Assembly: GCA_900552285.1 (NCBI GenBank)
Contig: URYV01000005.1
Span: 1 to 27,911 of the forward strand
Source: an uncultured Oscillospiraceae bacterium
GTDB taxonomy: Bacteria; Bacillota; Clostridia; Oscillospirales; Acutalibacteraceae
Reading direction: 5' to 3'
Length of the DNA: 27,911 nt
The translations under genes and the position numbers were made by a program. Shown here piece by piece: positions 1 to 7,629 of this stretch; the first letter of the stretch is position 1, and the number at the start of each line of letters is the position of its first letter. Below the pieces are notes generated by a model. The model worked only from the letters and a program-made list of their open reading frames with translations, did not search any database and was not told where the DNA came from.

Positions 1-54
1 AAGCCTCCCTTGTGTAAAGGGAGGTGGCACGGCACAGCCGTGACGGAGGGATTG
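1..54. repeat. Two-hairpin dispersed repeat (MITE/REP-like), possibly cut by the window edge
   Basis: The segment holds two adjacent perfect hairpins. The first is CCTCCCTT-gtgta-AAGGGAGG (positions 5-25). The second is CACGGC-aca-GCCGTG (about 29-43). The tail is GGAGGGATTGT. This compact non-coding double hairpin resembles the short dispersed repeats common between genes in gut Clostridia. No second copy was seen in this window, so the repeat call rests on form and recollection of the family. It lies about 40 bp past the end of the ABC exporter operon and could also help end that transcript, although no clear T-run follows on the minus strand within the window. Confidence 0.5.
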
Positions 55-93
55 TAATATAAACAAGCCCCGAACGGAAAACCTATGCTTCGG

Positions 94-2070
94 TCAGTCG
101 AGCTCGGCTGCGCCGGTGTAAAGCTGATAATATCTTCCCTTTTGCTCGAGGAGCTGCTCGTGGGTGCCCCGTTCGACTATCTTGCCCTGCTCAAGCACCA
201 TAATGGCGTCGGCATGGCGGACGGTGGACAGACGGTGGGCAATTATAAATGTGGTTTTGCCCTTCATAAGCCGGTCCAGACCGTGCTCTATGTGCCGCTC
301 GGTGCGGGTATCGACCGAGCTTGTGGCCTCGTCAAGCACCAAAATCGGGGTGTTGGCAATGGCGGCGCGGGCAATATTCAAAAGCTGGCGCTGACCCTGC
401 GAAAGGTTGGCTCCGTCGCCCTCGATAACGGTGTCATAGCCCTTTGACAGCCTCATTATAAAGGAATGGGCGCTTGCAAGCTTGGCCGCCGCCTCGACCT
501 CCTCGTCGGTGGCGTCGAGTCTGCCGTAGCGGATGTTTTCTCTGACCGTACCCGTGAAAAGGTGGGTATCCTGAAGAACCATGGAAATCTTTTTGCGTAT
601 GGTCAGACGGTTGTATTCACGAATGTCAACTCCGTCTATGAGGATTTGACCCTCGTTTATGTCGTAAAATCTTGTGAGAAGATTGGTAATGGTGGTCTTT
701 CCCGCTCCGGTGGAGCCGACAAAGGCGATTTTCTGACCCGGCTTTGCGTAAAGGGAAAGTTCCTTTAAAACCGTCTTTTCGGGAACATATCCGAAGGTGA
801 CGTGTTCGAATTTAACCTCACCCTCGACATTTTCAAGGGTTTTGGCCTTTTGCTCGGCCTCGTCCACCTCGGGAAGCTCATCCATAACCGCAAACACCCG
901 CTCGGCACCCGCAAGGGCGGCGAATATGGTGCTCATCTGCATGGAAATTTCGTTTATGGGGCGGGAGAACTGACGGGAATATCCCGCAAAGACGGTCAGG
1001 GCACCGGGGGTCATGCGGCCGAGACACATGAGAATTCCGCCGACACCTATGGTAACACCGTAGCATACCTGAGAGCTGTTTCCCATAATGGGTCCCATAA
1101 TTCCGCCGTAGAACTGCGCCTTGAACTGCTTTTCGCGAAGATCGTCGTTTAAAAGCTCGAATTCCTCCTCGCAAACCTTTTCGTGGTTAAACACCTTGAC
1201 AACCTTGCTGCCGGTAACGCTTTCTTCGATATATCCGTTGACGGCGCCGATGGCGGCCTGCTGACCGGAATAATATTTGCTGCTCTTTCCCGCTATAAAT
1301 CCGCCGGCGAAAAGGAAAACCGGCACAAAGGCGACGGTGATGAGGGTCAGCCAGATGTTGGTGGTTATCATGAAAACAAAGGTTCCGATTAGGGTTACCG
1401 CGCCGCTGACAATGGACACAAGGGAGTTGTTGAGCATGGTGTCGATGTTATCGATGTCGTTGGTATAGCGGCTCATAACCTCGCCGGTGGAGTTGCGGTC
1501 GAAATATCTCACGGGCAAAGCCTGCATTTTGGAAAACAGATCGTTTCTTATGCGCTCCACCGAATTTTGGCTTATGGAAAGCATAAGGCGGGCCTGAAGA
1601 TAGGTGCAGGCTATGGAAATGACATAAACTGCGGCAAGAAGGGCAAGGGCGGAGGTTATATAAACCGTGACCGCGCCCGCCGTCGACGCCATTGCCGCGG
1701 AAATCACCGGCAGACCGCAAATCTTTTCGATAATGCCGTCGGCAAAGCTTTCCATGGCGCTCATGGTGCCTTGGTTTCCCGTAACAAAAAGGGTCAGGCG
1801 GTTGATAATGGGCGCAAGCATATAGGAGCCGCAAAGGCTTGCCGCCGTGTTGAGCAGCATACATACAAGTACGATGACAAAGCGGAATTTATAAGCTCCC
1901 ACATAATGAAGCAGGCGTTTTACCGTGGCGCCCATGTTTTTTGGCTTGCCTTTTGCGCCCCTCATTCCGGGGCCGCCGGGTCCGTGACCCATGGGACCTC
2001 TCTTTCGTCCCGGTCCGCCCGAGCGGCTGTATTGCTTTTGGAGGTCTTCAAGAGTTCTTTTCTTTTCCAT
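94..2070 (-). CDS. ABC exporter, TM-NBD half transporter, catalytically complete subunit
   Basis: This 658-residue half transporter has a membrane domain (about residues 55-390) followed by an ATPase domain (about 415-650). Walker A GSTGAGKTT lies at 452-460, an altered signature LSQGQ at 556-560, Walker B ILVLDE with the catalytic Glu at 576-581, and the switch His at 612. The first 45 residues form a Gly/Pro/Arg-rich basic tail (GGPGRKRGPMGHG) often seen in clostridial members of this family. The start ATG has GGAGGG upstream and follows the previous stop after one base (TGAGATG), so translation is probably coupled. It pairs with the upstream half transporter to form a heterodimeric exporter of the BmrCD/TM287-288 type, likely for drugs, peptides or lipids. 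The substrate cannot be read from sequence. Confidence 0.93.
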   Translation of the reverse strand: MEKKRTLEDLQKQYSRSGGPGRKRGPMGHGPGGPGMRGAKGKPKNMGATVKRLLHYVGAYKFRFVIVLVCMLLNTAASLCGSYMLAPIINRLTLFVTGNQGTMSAMESFADGIIEKICGLPVISAAMASTAGAVTVYITSALALLAAVYVISIACTYLQARLMLSISQNSVERIRNDLFSKMQALPVRYFDRNSTGEVMSRYTNDIDNIDTMLNNSLVSIVSGAVTLIGTFVFMITTNIWLTLITVAFVPVFLFAGGFIAGKSSKYYSGQQAAIGAVNGYIEESVTGSKVVKVFNHEKVCEEEFELLNDDLREKQFKAQFYGGIMGPIMGNSSQVCYGVTIGVGGILMCLGRMTPGALTVFAGYSRQFSRPINEISMQMSTIFAALAGAERVFAVMDELPEVDEAEQKAKTLENVEGEVKFEHVTFGYVPEKTVLKELSLYAKPGQKIAFVGSTGAGKTTITNLLTRFYDINEGQILIDGVDIREYNRLTIRKKISMVLQDTHLFTGTVRENIRYGRLDATDEEVEAAAKLASAHSFIMRLSKGYDTVIEGDGANLSQGQRQLLNIARAAIANTPILVLDEATSSVDTRTERHIEHGLDRLMKGKTTFIIAHRLSTVRHADAIMVLEQGKIVERGTHEQLLEQKGRYYQLYTGAAELD

Positions 2071-2071
2071 C

Positions 2072-3805
2072 TCAATTTCCCTCCTTATCTATCTGAGACC
2101 AGTAAATTTCCTTATAGGTTTCGTTGTTTTCAATGAGCTCGGCATGACTGCCCACGCCGGTTATTTTGCCGTCGTCCATAACGACGATCTTGTCGGCATC
2201 CTTAACCGAAGAAATGCGCTGTGCGATTATGATTTTGGTCGCGTCGGCAATCTCGGTTGCAAAGGCCTCTCGGATTTTTGCCTCGGTGGCTGTATCGACG
2301 GCGCTTGTGGAGTCGTCGAGAATGAGTATCTTCGGATGCTTAAGCAGCGCTCTCGCAATGCAAAGCCGCTGTTTCTGTCCGCCCGAAACGTTTGTTCCGC
2401 CTTGGTCGAGCATGGTTTCATACCCGTCGGGGAAGCTTTTTACGAACATATCGGCCTGCGCCTTTCTTGCGGCGTCGGCGATCTGTCCGTCATCGGCCGA
2501 GGCGTCTCCCCAACGGAGATTGTCGGAAATGGAGCCCGAGAAAAGCACGTTTTTCTGAAGCACCATGCCGATTCCCTCGCGGAGATGATAAAGGCTGTAA
2601 TCTTTAACGTTGACTCCGTCCACAAGCACCTCGCCCTCATCGCAGTCGTAAAGACGGGGGATGAGCGAAACAAGTGTGGTTTTTCCGCAGCCCGTGGAGC
2701 CGATTATTCCCACCGTTTCGCCCGGCTCGACGGTGAGATTTATGTCGGAAAGCACGGCGTCCTCGCTTGTTTTGTAATATCTGAAACCGACATTTTTAAA
2801 CTCCACCCTGCCCTTTTGAACGGCAAGCTCTCTATGGGCGGCATTGTCGTCGTTAAGGTCGAGAGGCTCGTCAAGCACCTCGGTGATACGCTTTGCCGAG
2901 GCCATTGCACGGGATGAAAACATGAAAAGCATGGTCACCATAAGCAGCGACATGAGAATTTGGGTGACATAGGTTATAAAGGCCGAAAGGTTGCCCACCT
3001 CCATGCCCGCGTTCATGACAAGCTTGCTGCCGAACCACACGGCGGCGATTATGGTGGCATACATACAAAGGCTCATGACCGGCTGAAGGAATATCATGAC
3101 CTTCATGGCGCCCATACCGGTCTTTTTAAGGTCGCGGTTGGCCTTTGCAAATTTCTGTTCCTCATGATCCTCGCGCACAAAGGACTTGACTACGCGGACA
3201 TTTGTGATGTTTTCCTGAACGGTGGAGTTGAGCCCGTCGATTTTGGTCTGCATTCGGGTGAAACGGGGGAATCCCATTTTGGTTATGATAAATATTGCGA
3301 CAAGCAGCACCGGTATGCTCACAAGGAATATCATGGACAGTCTCGGCTCGAGCGCAATGGACATCACAAGCGCGCCGATCATCATGCCGGGAGCGCGCAG
3401 CGCCATTCTCAGCACCATGTTGACAAAGTTCTGAAGCTGGGTCACGTCGTTGGTGAGACGGGTGACAAGAGAGCCGGTGGAAAATCTGTCGATGTTGGCA
3501 AAGGAAAAGGCCTGAACCTTTTTATAGACGTCGTTTCTTATGTCGGCCGCAAAGTTGACCGAGGCCTTGGCTCCGAAATAGGAGCCGCCCACGCCGCCGA
3601 GCATCATACATAAGGCTGTTAACACCATACCTATCATATAGCCGAGGCTTGAGCCCACCGTCAGATTGCCCGCACTGTAATTATTTATTATCTGTGCCAT
3701 GAAGAAAGGCATAAAAATTTCTCCCACAACCTCCACTATCATGCACAGCGGACCCGTTATAAAATAAAGCGCATAGGGCTTTATGTATTTAAACCATCGT
3801 TTCAT
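2072..3805 (-). CDS. ABC exporter, TM-NBD half transporter with degenerate ATP site
   Basis: This 577-residue half transporter has six predicted membrane helices in the first 300 residues, then an ATPase domain. Walker A GSTGCGKTT is at 369-377 and the signature VSGGQ at 473-477. Walker B is ILILDD at 493-498, with Asp where the catalytic Glu should be, and the switch His is replaced by Gln529 (IIAQR). These two changes are the known hallmark of the non-catalytic half of heterodimeric exporters such as TM287. The start overlaps the MarR stop by four bases (ATGA) and has GGAGG upstream, so marR and both transporter genes form one operon. The partner gene starts one base after this stop. Confidence 0.94.
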   Translation of the reverse strand: MKRWFKYIKPYALYFITGPLCMIVEVVGEIFMPFFMAQIINNYSAGNLTVGSSLGYMIGMVLTALCMMLGGVGGSYFGAKASVNFAADIRNDVYKKVQAFSFANIDRFSTGSLVTRLTNDVTQLQNFVNMVLRMALRAPGMMIGALVMSIALEPRLSMIFLVSIPVLLVAIFIITKMGFPRFTRMQTKIDGLNSTVQENITNVRVVKSFVREDHEEQKFAKANRDLKKTGMGAMKVMIFLQPVMSLCMYATIIAAVWFGSKLVMNAGMEVGNLSAFITYVTQILMSLLMVTMLFMFSSRAMASAKRITEVLDEPLDLNDDNAAHRELAVQKGRVEFKNVGFRYYKTSEDAVLSDINLTVEPGETVGIIGSTGCGKTTLVSLIPRLYDCDEGEVLVDGVNVKDYSLYHLREGIGMVLQKNVLFSGSISDNLRWGDASADDGQIADAARKAQADMFVKSFPDGYETMLDQGGTNVSGGQKQRLCIARALLKHPKILILDDSTSAVDTATEAKIREAFATEIADATKIIIAQRISSVKDADKIVVMDDGKITGVGSHAELIENNETYKEIYWSQIDKEGN

Positions 3806-4239
3806 TCTTTTACCTCCGATTCGAGATTCTTTATCATTCGTTCGTAAAAGCGCACAAGAGCGTCAAGCTCCTCCTCCGAAAAGCCGTCAAAGCACCGTTT
3901 GTCGACGGCACCCATACCTTCCTTGGCGGCGGCGGCCTTTTTTGCACCTTCCTCGGTCAGCGCAATTTTGTTAAACCGCATATCCTCCTTATCCACCCTT
4001 TTTTTGAGCAGCCCCTTTTTTTCGAGCCTTTTGACCGAAACGGCCACGGCGGCCGATGAGGTGTGGAGAAAACGGGCAAGCTCCTTTTGGGAAAGCTCGC
4101 CGTTATCGGCAAGGCACATGAGCATCATAGGCTGTCCGTAATAGAGCCCGAGACCCTCCAAAAACTTTTGATGATTAAGGCGGTGATATGTGAGAAACTG
4201 CCGCTGGAGAAGTGATATTTCCTCAATTTTCGACAGCAT
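3802..4239 (-). CDS. MarR family transcriptional regulator
   Basis: This 145-residue protein has the MarR winged helix fold. A helix-turn-helix stretch reads NGELSQKELARFLHTSSAAV (about residues 67-86), followed by VSVKRLEKKGLLKKR and a wing with D-x-R (KEDMRFNKIALTEEG). The ATG has AGGAGAGGG upstream. It is the first gene of the operon with the two ABC half transporters, the usual arrangement in which a MarR protein represses its own operon until a ligand binds. A tandem repeat at the promoter (4262-4291) is the likely operator. The ligand is unknown. Confidence 0.93.
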   Translation of the reverse strand: MLSKIEEISLLQRQFLTYHRLNHQKFLEGLGLYYGQPMMLMCLADNGELSQKELARFLHTSSAAVAVSVKRLEKKGLLKKRVDKEDMRFNKIALTEEGAKKAAAAKEGMGAVDKRCFDGFSEEELDALVRFYERMIKNLESEVKE

Positions 4240-4261
4240 TTTCCCTCTCCTTTCGATTTAT

Positions 4262-4291
4262 TTAACCGATTAACAATTAACCGATTAACAA
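4262..4291 (-). promoter_or_regulatory. Tandem 15-bp repeat, probable MarR operator
   Basis: Two perfect head-to-tail copies of TTGTTAATCGGTTAA (minus-strand reading) occupy 4277-4291 and 4262-4276. Across the junction they create the imperfect palindrome GGTTAA-TTG-TTAATC, the kind of TTAA-rich dyad that MarR dimers bind. The first copy touches the -10 element and the rest covers the expected transcription start, so binding would block the promoter. The site is seen directly. Its recognition by the adjacent MarR is inferred. Confidence 0.7.
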
Positions 4292-4318
4292 TTTATCATA
4301 AAGGCATTTTTTTGTCAA
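4290..4318 (-). promoter_or_regulatory. Sigma-A promoter of the marR-ABC operon
   Basis: A perfect -35 TTGACA (4313-4318) is separated by 17 bp from a weaker -10 TAAATT (4290-4295). The tandem operator overlaps the -10 by two bases. Confidence 0.7.
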
Positions 4319-4363
4319 CAAAGAATTTGTAAACAATTTTTGAAATCTCGGCTGCCGCGGTCA

Positions 4364-4392
4364 TTGATTTTTTTGCCTTTTTATGTTATTAT
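4364..4392 (+). promoter_or_regulatory. Sigma-A promoter of the dockerin esterase gene
   Basis: The -35 TTGATT (4364-4369) and -10 TATTAT (4387-4392) are spaced by 17 bp. The -10 ends 36 bp before the chosen ATG. It is divergent from the marR promoter, with 45 bp between the two -35 boxes. Confidence 0.6.
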
Positions 4393-4428
4393 CGGAAAGG
4401 ATAATAACGAACTTACGGAGTGGATTTT

Positions 4429-6231
4429 ATGAACAAAATACTTAAAACCCTTGTTTCCTCAACGCTGACCGCGGCCCTCGCCCTGACCGGCAGCGGCTTT
4501 GCGGGAGCCGCCGAAAAGGATTTTTCCTCCTTTAAAATTTCCGGCACCTTCGGTGACAACATGGTCATACAGCGGGGGGAACAGTTCCGTGTTTTCGGAT
4601 TTGCCGACTCCTCTCTCGACGGAGAAACGGTCACGGTTGAATTTAAGGACCAAAGCGCCGACGGAATCGTCGAAAACGGCGAATGGTCGGTCACCTATCC
4701 CAAAGCCCTTGAGGCCGAAACAGAGGGCAGCGACATGACCGTCAGGTGCGGAACCAAGGAAATAACCCTGAAAAACATCCTTGTCGGCGACGTATACATG
4801 GCCGTGGGGCAGTCGAACATCGCCTATACCTTTGACGAGGCGGTGACAAACTCTCCCGAAAACTACGGCGGAAAGAACGTTGTTCCCGATGAGTCCGACC
4901 CCATACGCATATGCAACAACGGCCTTGTCTATCAAAACGCCTATCCCGCTCAGGGCTCGGACGAGGAGTGCAAAGACATTATTCAAAACGGCGGCTGGCA
5001 AAAAACCTCTCCCGAAAGCGTGAAGGATTTTTCGGCCGTGGGATATTTCTTTGCAAGGGACATTATCGAAAAAACCGACGGCAAAATTCCCGTGGGTATA
5101 ATAGAGATAAACGGCAACGGTCAGGCCATAAACGCCTTTTTGCCGAACGAGGTGTCAAACGCTCTTAAAACCGACGAAAAGGACTCGGACGGGCTTTATA
5201 AAACAAATTATGCGGGCACGAAAATTCCCACCCGCTTTATGTATAATCATTATATGCGCCCCTTTAAACACACGGCCATTGCCGGCATGATATGGTATCA
5301 GGGAGAGAGTGATTTTATATCCGGTTCCTATGAAACATATGTCGACAGGTTCTCGGCTCTTGTGGAATATATGCGGCAAAACAGCAATTTGACAAACAAA
5401 AATTTCCCCGTATTCGTAACCGAGCTGCCCTCCATGTTCAACGGCACCGAGGAGGGTTGGGCATTTCTTCCCACCGCCGCGGTAAGAGCGGCAATGGGGC
5501 TTATTCCCACGGCCGTCGACAACACCTATATGGCCGCCACCTCCGACATTTGGAAGGACAGGGAGCACAAAAACAATCTCCACCCCTACTGCAAATATTA
5601 CATTGCCAAAAGGCTTTCGGCGCTTGCGGGGTCGGTTATATACGACGGCGGCGGGCTCAACATGACGGCCGGGCCGCAGATAAAGGGATACCGACTTTCG
5701 GAGGACAAAAAAAGCGTCACGCTCTATTTCGACTATGTGGGAAAGGGGCTTATGTCCTTTGAAAACGGCGGCATAAAGGGTTTTCTTTTGAACAACAACA
5801 CCTCTCCCCTTTCGACCGAAATAACGGGATATAACAGCGTTACGCTCACGTCGGACGAGCAGATAACTCAGGTCAAATATAACGCCCCATCCTCGGTTTA
5901 CAACCCCGGCATTTGGTATGCCGCCACCGAAAACACCTTCCCCGAAACGGTCAATATGTGTTCATCGGCGGGGATTCCCATGATTTCGTTTTCCACGGCC
6001 GTGTCGGAAAAAGGCCAAATGACGGTTTTCTCCGTGGGAGACGTTAACGCCGACGGAGAAATAAGCGTCACCGACGCGCTGCTCGTGCTGCAATCCTCGG
6101 TGGGAAAAATCGGTCTTGAAAAGGAACAAAAATCACTTGCCGACGCAAATCTTGACGGATTTGTGACCGTCACCGACGCGCTGCTTATCCTTCAGGCCTC
6201 GGTAAACAAGGTGTCGATTCCCAAGGTTTAA
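4429..6231 (+). CDS. Secreted sialate O-acetylesterase-like (SASA/SGNH) enzyme with C-terminal type I dockerin
   Basis: The 600-residue protein starts with a signal peptide (about 1-28, ending SGFAGAA). It matches the SASA (DUF303) branch of SGNH esterases. The catalytic Ser is in GQSN (Ser129), the oxyanion block is YQGES (290-294), and the base His is in NLHP (His385). These enzymes remove O-acetyl groups from sugars such as sialic acids or xylan; the actual substrate is not set by sequence. Residues about 537-596 form a dockerin with two calcium-binding F-hands (DVNADGEISVTD and DANLDGFVTVTD), so the enzyme is probably held on a cohesin scaffold. A GTG nine bases upstream is in frame, but ACGGAG at 4415-4420 sits eight bases before ATG 4429, so that start is preferred. 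The gene is monocistronic. Confidence 0.88.
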   Translation: MNKILKTLVSSTLTAALALTGSGFAGAAEKDFSSFKISGTFGDNMVIQRGEQFRVFGFADSSLDGETVTVEFKDQSADGIVENGEWSVTYPKALEAETEGSDMTVRCGTKEITLKNILVGDVYMAVGQSNIAYTFDEAVTNSPENYGGKNVVPDESDPIRICNNGLVYQNAYPAQGSDEECKDIIQNGGWQKTSPESVKDFSAVGYFFARDIIEKTDGKIPVGIIEINGNGQAINAFLPNEVSNALKTDEKDSDGLYKTNYAGTKIPTRFMYNHYMRPFKHTAIAGMIWYQGESDFISGSYETYVDRFSALVEYMRQNSNLTNKNFPVFVTELPSMFNGTEEGWAFLPTAAVRAAMGLIPTAVDNTYMAATSDIWKDREHKNNLHPYCKYYIAKRLSALAGSVIYDGGGLNMTAGPQIKGYRLSEDKKSVTLYFDYVGKGLMSFENGGIKGFLLNNNTSPLSTEITGYNSVTLTSDEQITQVKYNAPSSVYNPGIWYAATENTFPETVNMCSSAGIPMISFSTAVSEKGQMTVFSVGDVNADGEISVTDALLVLQSSVGKIGLEKEQKSLADANLDGFVTVTDALLILQASVNKVSIPKV

Positions 6232-6360
6232 GCGAGCAGGAGATTTATACGGCCGCTTTCCAACCGTTTTAATCGGATAAGAAAAGAACCTCAACGCAAG
6301 GCTGAGCGTTAATAAGGCAGTTTTGCTTCAAAACAACATCTTTTTGTACAATAACGCGTT

Positions 6361-6411
6361 AAATCCCACAGATATGCGTCAGCATTATCTGTGGGATTTG
6401 CCTTTTCTTGT
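6361..6411 (+). terminator. Strong hairpin, probable terminator of the esterase gene
   Basis: A perfect 14-bp stem (AAATCCCACAGATA, 6361-6374, with its complement at 6386-6399) is followed on the plus strand by GCCTTTTCTTGT. It lies 130 bp after the esterase stop. Read on the minus strand it could equally end a transcript from the promoter at 6518-6546, but the T-run there is poor. Confidence 0.6.
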
Positions 6412-6512
6412 ATCAAAAATATGTCATTTTGAAGTGCGTTGCAGTTTCAAAGCTCGAAAATTTTTTTATAGTAAATACCTCCAAGCAAAATCAATATATT
6501 TGTCTTTCGACA
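6361..6512 (-). ncRNA. Candidate small RNA from an orphan promoter
   Basis: The 385-bp gap between the esterase and argF has no credible coding frame, but carries a good minus-strand promoter (6518-6546). A transcript from about 6511 would hold a 5' hairpin TGTC-GAAA-GACA with a GNRA-type loop (6501-6512), a middle hairpin TTTGAA/TTCAAA, and the 14-bp hairpin at 6361-6399. A GGAGG at about 6478-6482 is not followed by a usable start at normal spacing. The expected length is about 150 nt. No known RNA family was recognised, so this is a prediction from promoter plus structure only. Confidence 0.3.
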
Positions 6513-6517
6513 CTTCC

Positions 6518-6546
6518 ATTATATACCTTTAGGCGAAATTTGTAAA
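6518..6546 (-). promoter_or_regulatory. Orphan sigma-A promoter in a gene-free gap
   Basis: The -35 TTTACA (6541-6546) and perfect -10 TATAAT (6518-6523) have 17-bp spacing. It points away from argF, which ends at 6617, and towards the 3' end of the convergent esterase gene. No coding frame follows it. Confidence 0.5.
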
Positions 6547-6616
6547 CGAGGCTATGAAAAATGAATATTTATGATATTATTTGTGCATTTTGCTGCGAAA
6601 CTCTCTATCGACAATG

Positions 6617-7615
6617 TTATATTTCATCGCAGAGGGTGGCGGCCATGACCGCCTTTATGGTGTGCATACGGTTTTCGGCCTCGGTGAAAACCACCGACTG
6701 CTCGCTTTCGAAAACTTCGTCGGTGACCTCCATGTCCTCGCGGCCGAATTTTTCGCACATTTCCTTTCCGATCGTCGTTTCCTTATTGTGATAGGAGGGC
6801 AGGCAATGCATGAAAACGGCGTCCTTGCCGGCTGCGCTCATAAGCTTTGAATTGACCTGATAGGCCGAAAGGTCGCTTATTCTCTCCTCCCAAACCTCGG
6901 CAGGCTCGCCCATGGACACCCAAATATCGGTGTAAATAACGTTTGCGCCGACAGCAGCCTTTGCCGGGTCGGTCTCAAAGGTCACGCTGCCGCCGCTTTG
7001 CTTTGCAAGCTCCTTACAGGTGTCGACAAGGCCCTTTTCGGGCATATATTTTTCGGGGCAGCAGCCCACAAAATCAAGTCCCATTTTGGCACAGCCCACC
7101 ATAAGGGAGTTGCCCATGTTATATCTCGCGTCGCCCATGTAGACAAATTTAATTCCCTCAAGGCGGCCGAACCGCTCCTTTATAGTGAGAAAATCGGCGA
7201 GTATCTGAGTGGGGTGGAATTCGTCGGTCAGTCCGTTCCAAACGGGAACCGAGGCATATTCGGCAAGCTTTTCGACGATTTCCTGACCGAAGCCGCGATA
7301 TTCTATTCCGTCAAAAATCCCCGAAAGCACACGGGCGGTGTCGGCAATGCTTTCTTTTTTGCCGATTTGAGAACCGGTCGGGTCGAGATATGTCGTGCCC
7401 ATACCGAGATCCCTTGCGGCCACTTCAAAGCTGCAGCGGGTGCGGGTGCTGGTTTTTTCGAAAATCAGCGCGACGTTTTTGCCCTCGAGAAGTCTGTGGG
7501 GAATTCCTTCCTTTTTCTGCTTTTTAAATCTCGCGGCAAGGTCGATAAGATAACCTATCTCCTCGGAGGAAAAGTCAAGCAGTTTGAGAAAATCTCTGTT
7601 TTTAAGCGTATTCAT
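6617..7615 (-). CDS. argF: Ornithine carbamoyltransferase
   Basis: The 332-residue enzyme transfers the carbamoyl group from carbamoyl phosphate to ornithine to give citrulline. It acts in the cytoplasm in arginine synthesis, or in reverse in arginine breakdown. The carbamoyl-phosphate motif STRTR is at 56-60, HPTQ at 134-137, the ornithine-binding D-x3-SMG loop at 230-236, and the catalytic HCLP at 270-273. The length is standard. The region after HCLP carries the long insertion shared by E. coli ArgF/ArgI and catabolic ArcB, so the direction of use cannot be decided. The ATG has AGAGGAAGG upstream and lies 14 bp after the lipoprotein stop, implying one transcript. No other arginine gene is in the window. 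Confidence 0.96.
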   Translation of the reverse strand: MNTLKNRDFLKLLDFSSEEIGYLIDLAARFKKQKKEGIPHRLLEGKNVALIFEKTSTRTRCSFEVAARDLGMGTTYLDPTGSQIGKKESIADTARVLSGIFDGIEYRGFGQEIVEKLAEYASVPVWNGLTDEFHPTQILADFLTIKERFGRLEGIKFVYMGDARYNMGNSLMVGCAKMGLDFVGCCPEKYMPEKGLVDTCKELAKQSGGSVTFETDPAKAAVGANVIYTDIWVSMGEPAEVWEERISDLSAYQVNSKLMSAAGKDAVFMHCLPSYHNKETTIGKEMCEKFGREDMEVTDEVFESEQSVVFTEAENRMHTIKAVMAATLCDEI

Positions 7616-7629
7616 AAATACCTTCCTCT

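Noticed and set aside
1..93. CRISPR repeat at the window start
   Set aside because: Only one copy is present, with internal hairpins and no spacer-repeat periodicity.
2960..3613. 217-codon open frame antisense to the first ABC half transporter
   Set aside because: His/Gly-rich shadow of a membrane domain on the opposite strand, without a start site signal.
6323..6791. Short plus-strand frames in and after the esterase-argF gap
   Set aside because: They lack ribosome binding sites, cross the strong hairpin or run into argF antisense, and show no domain.
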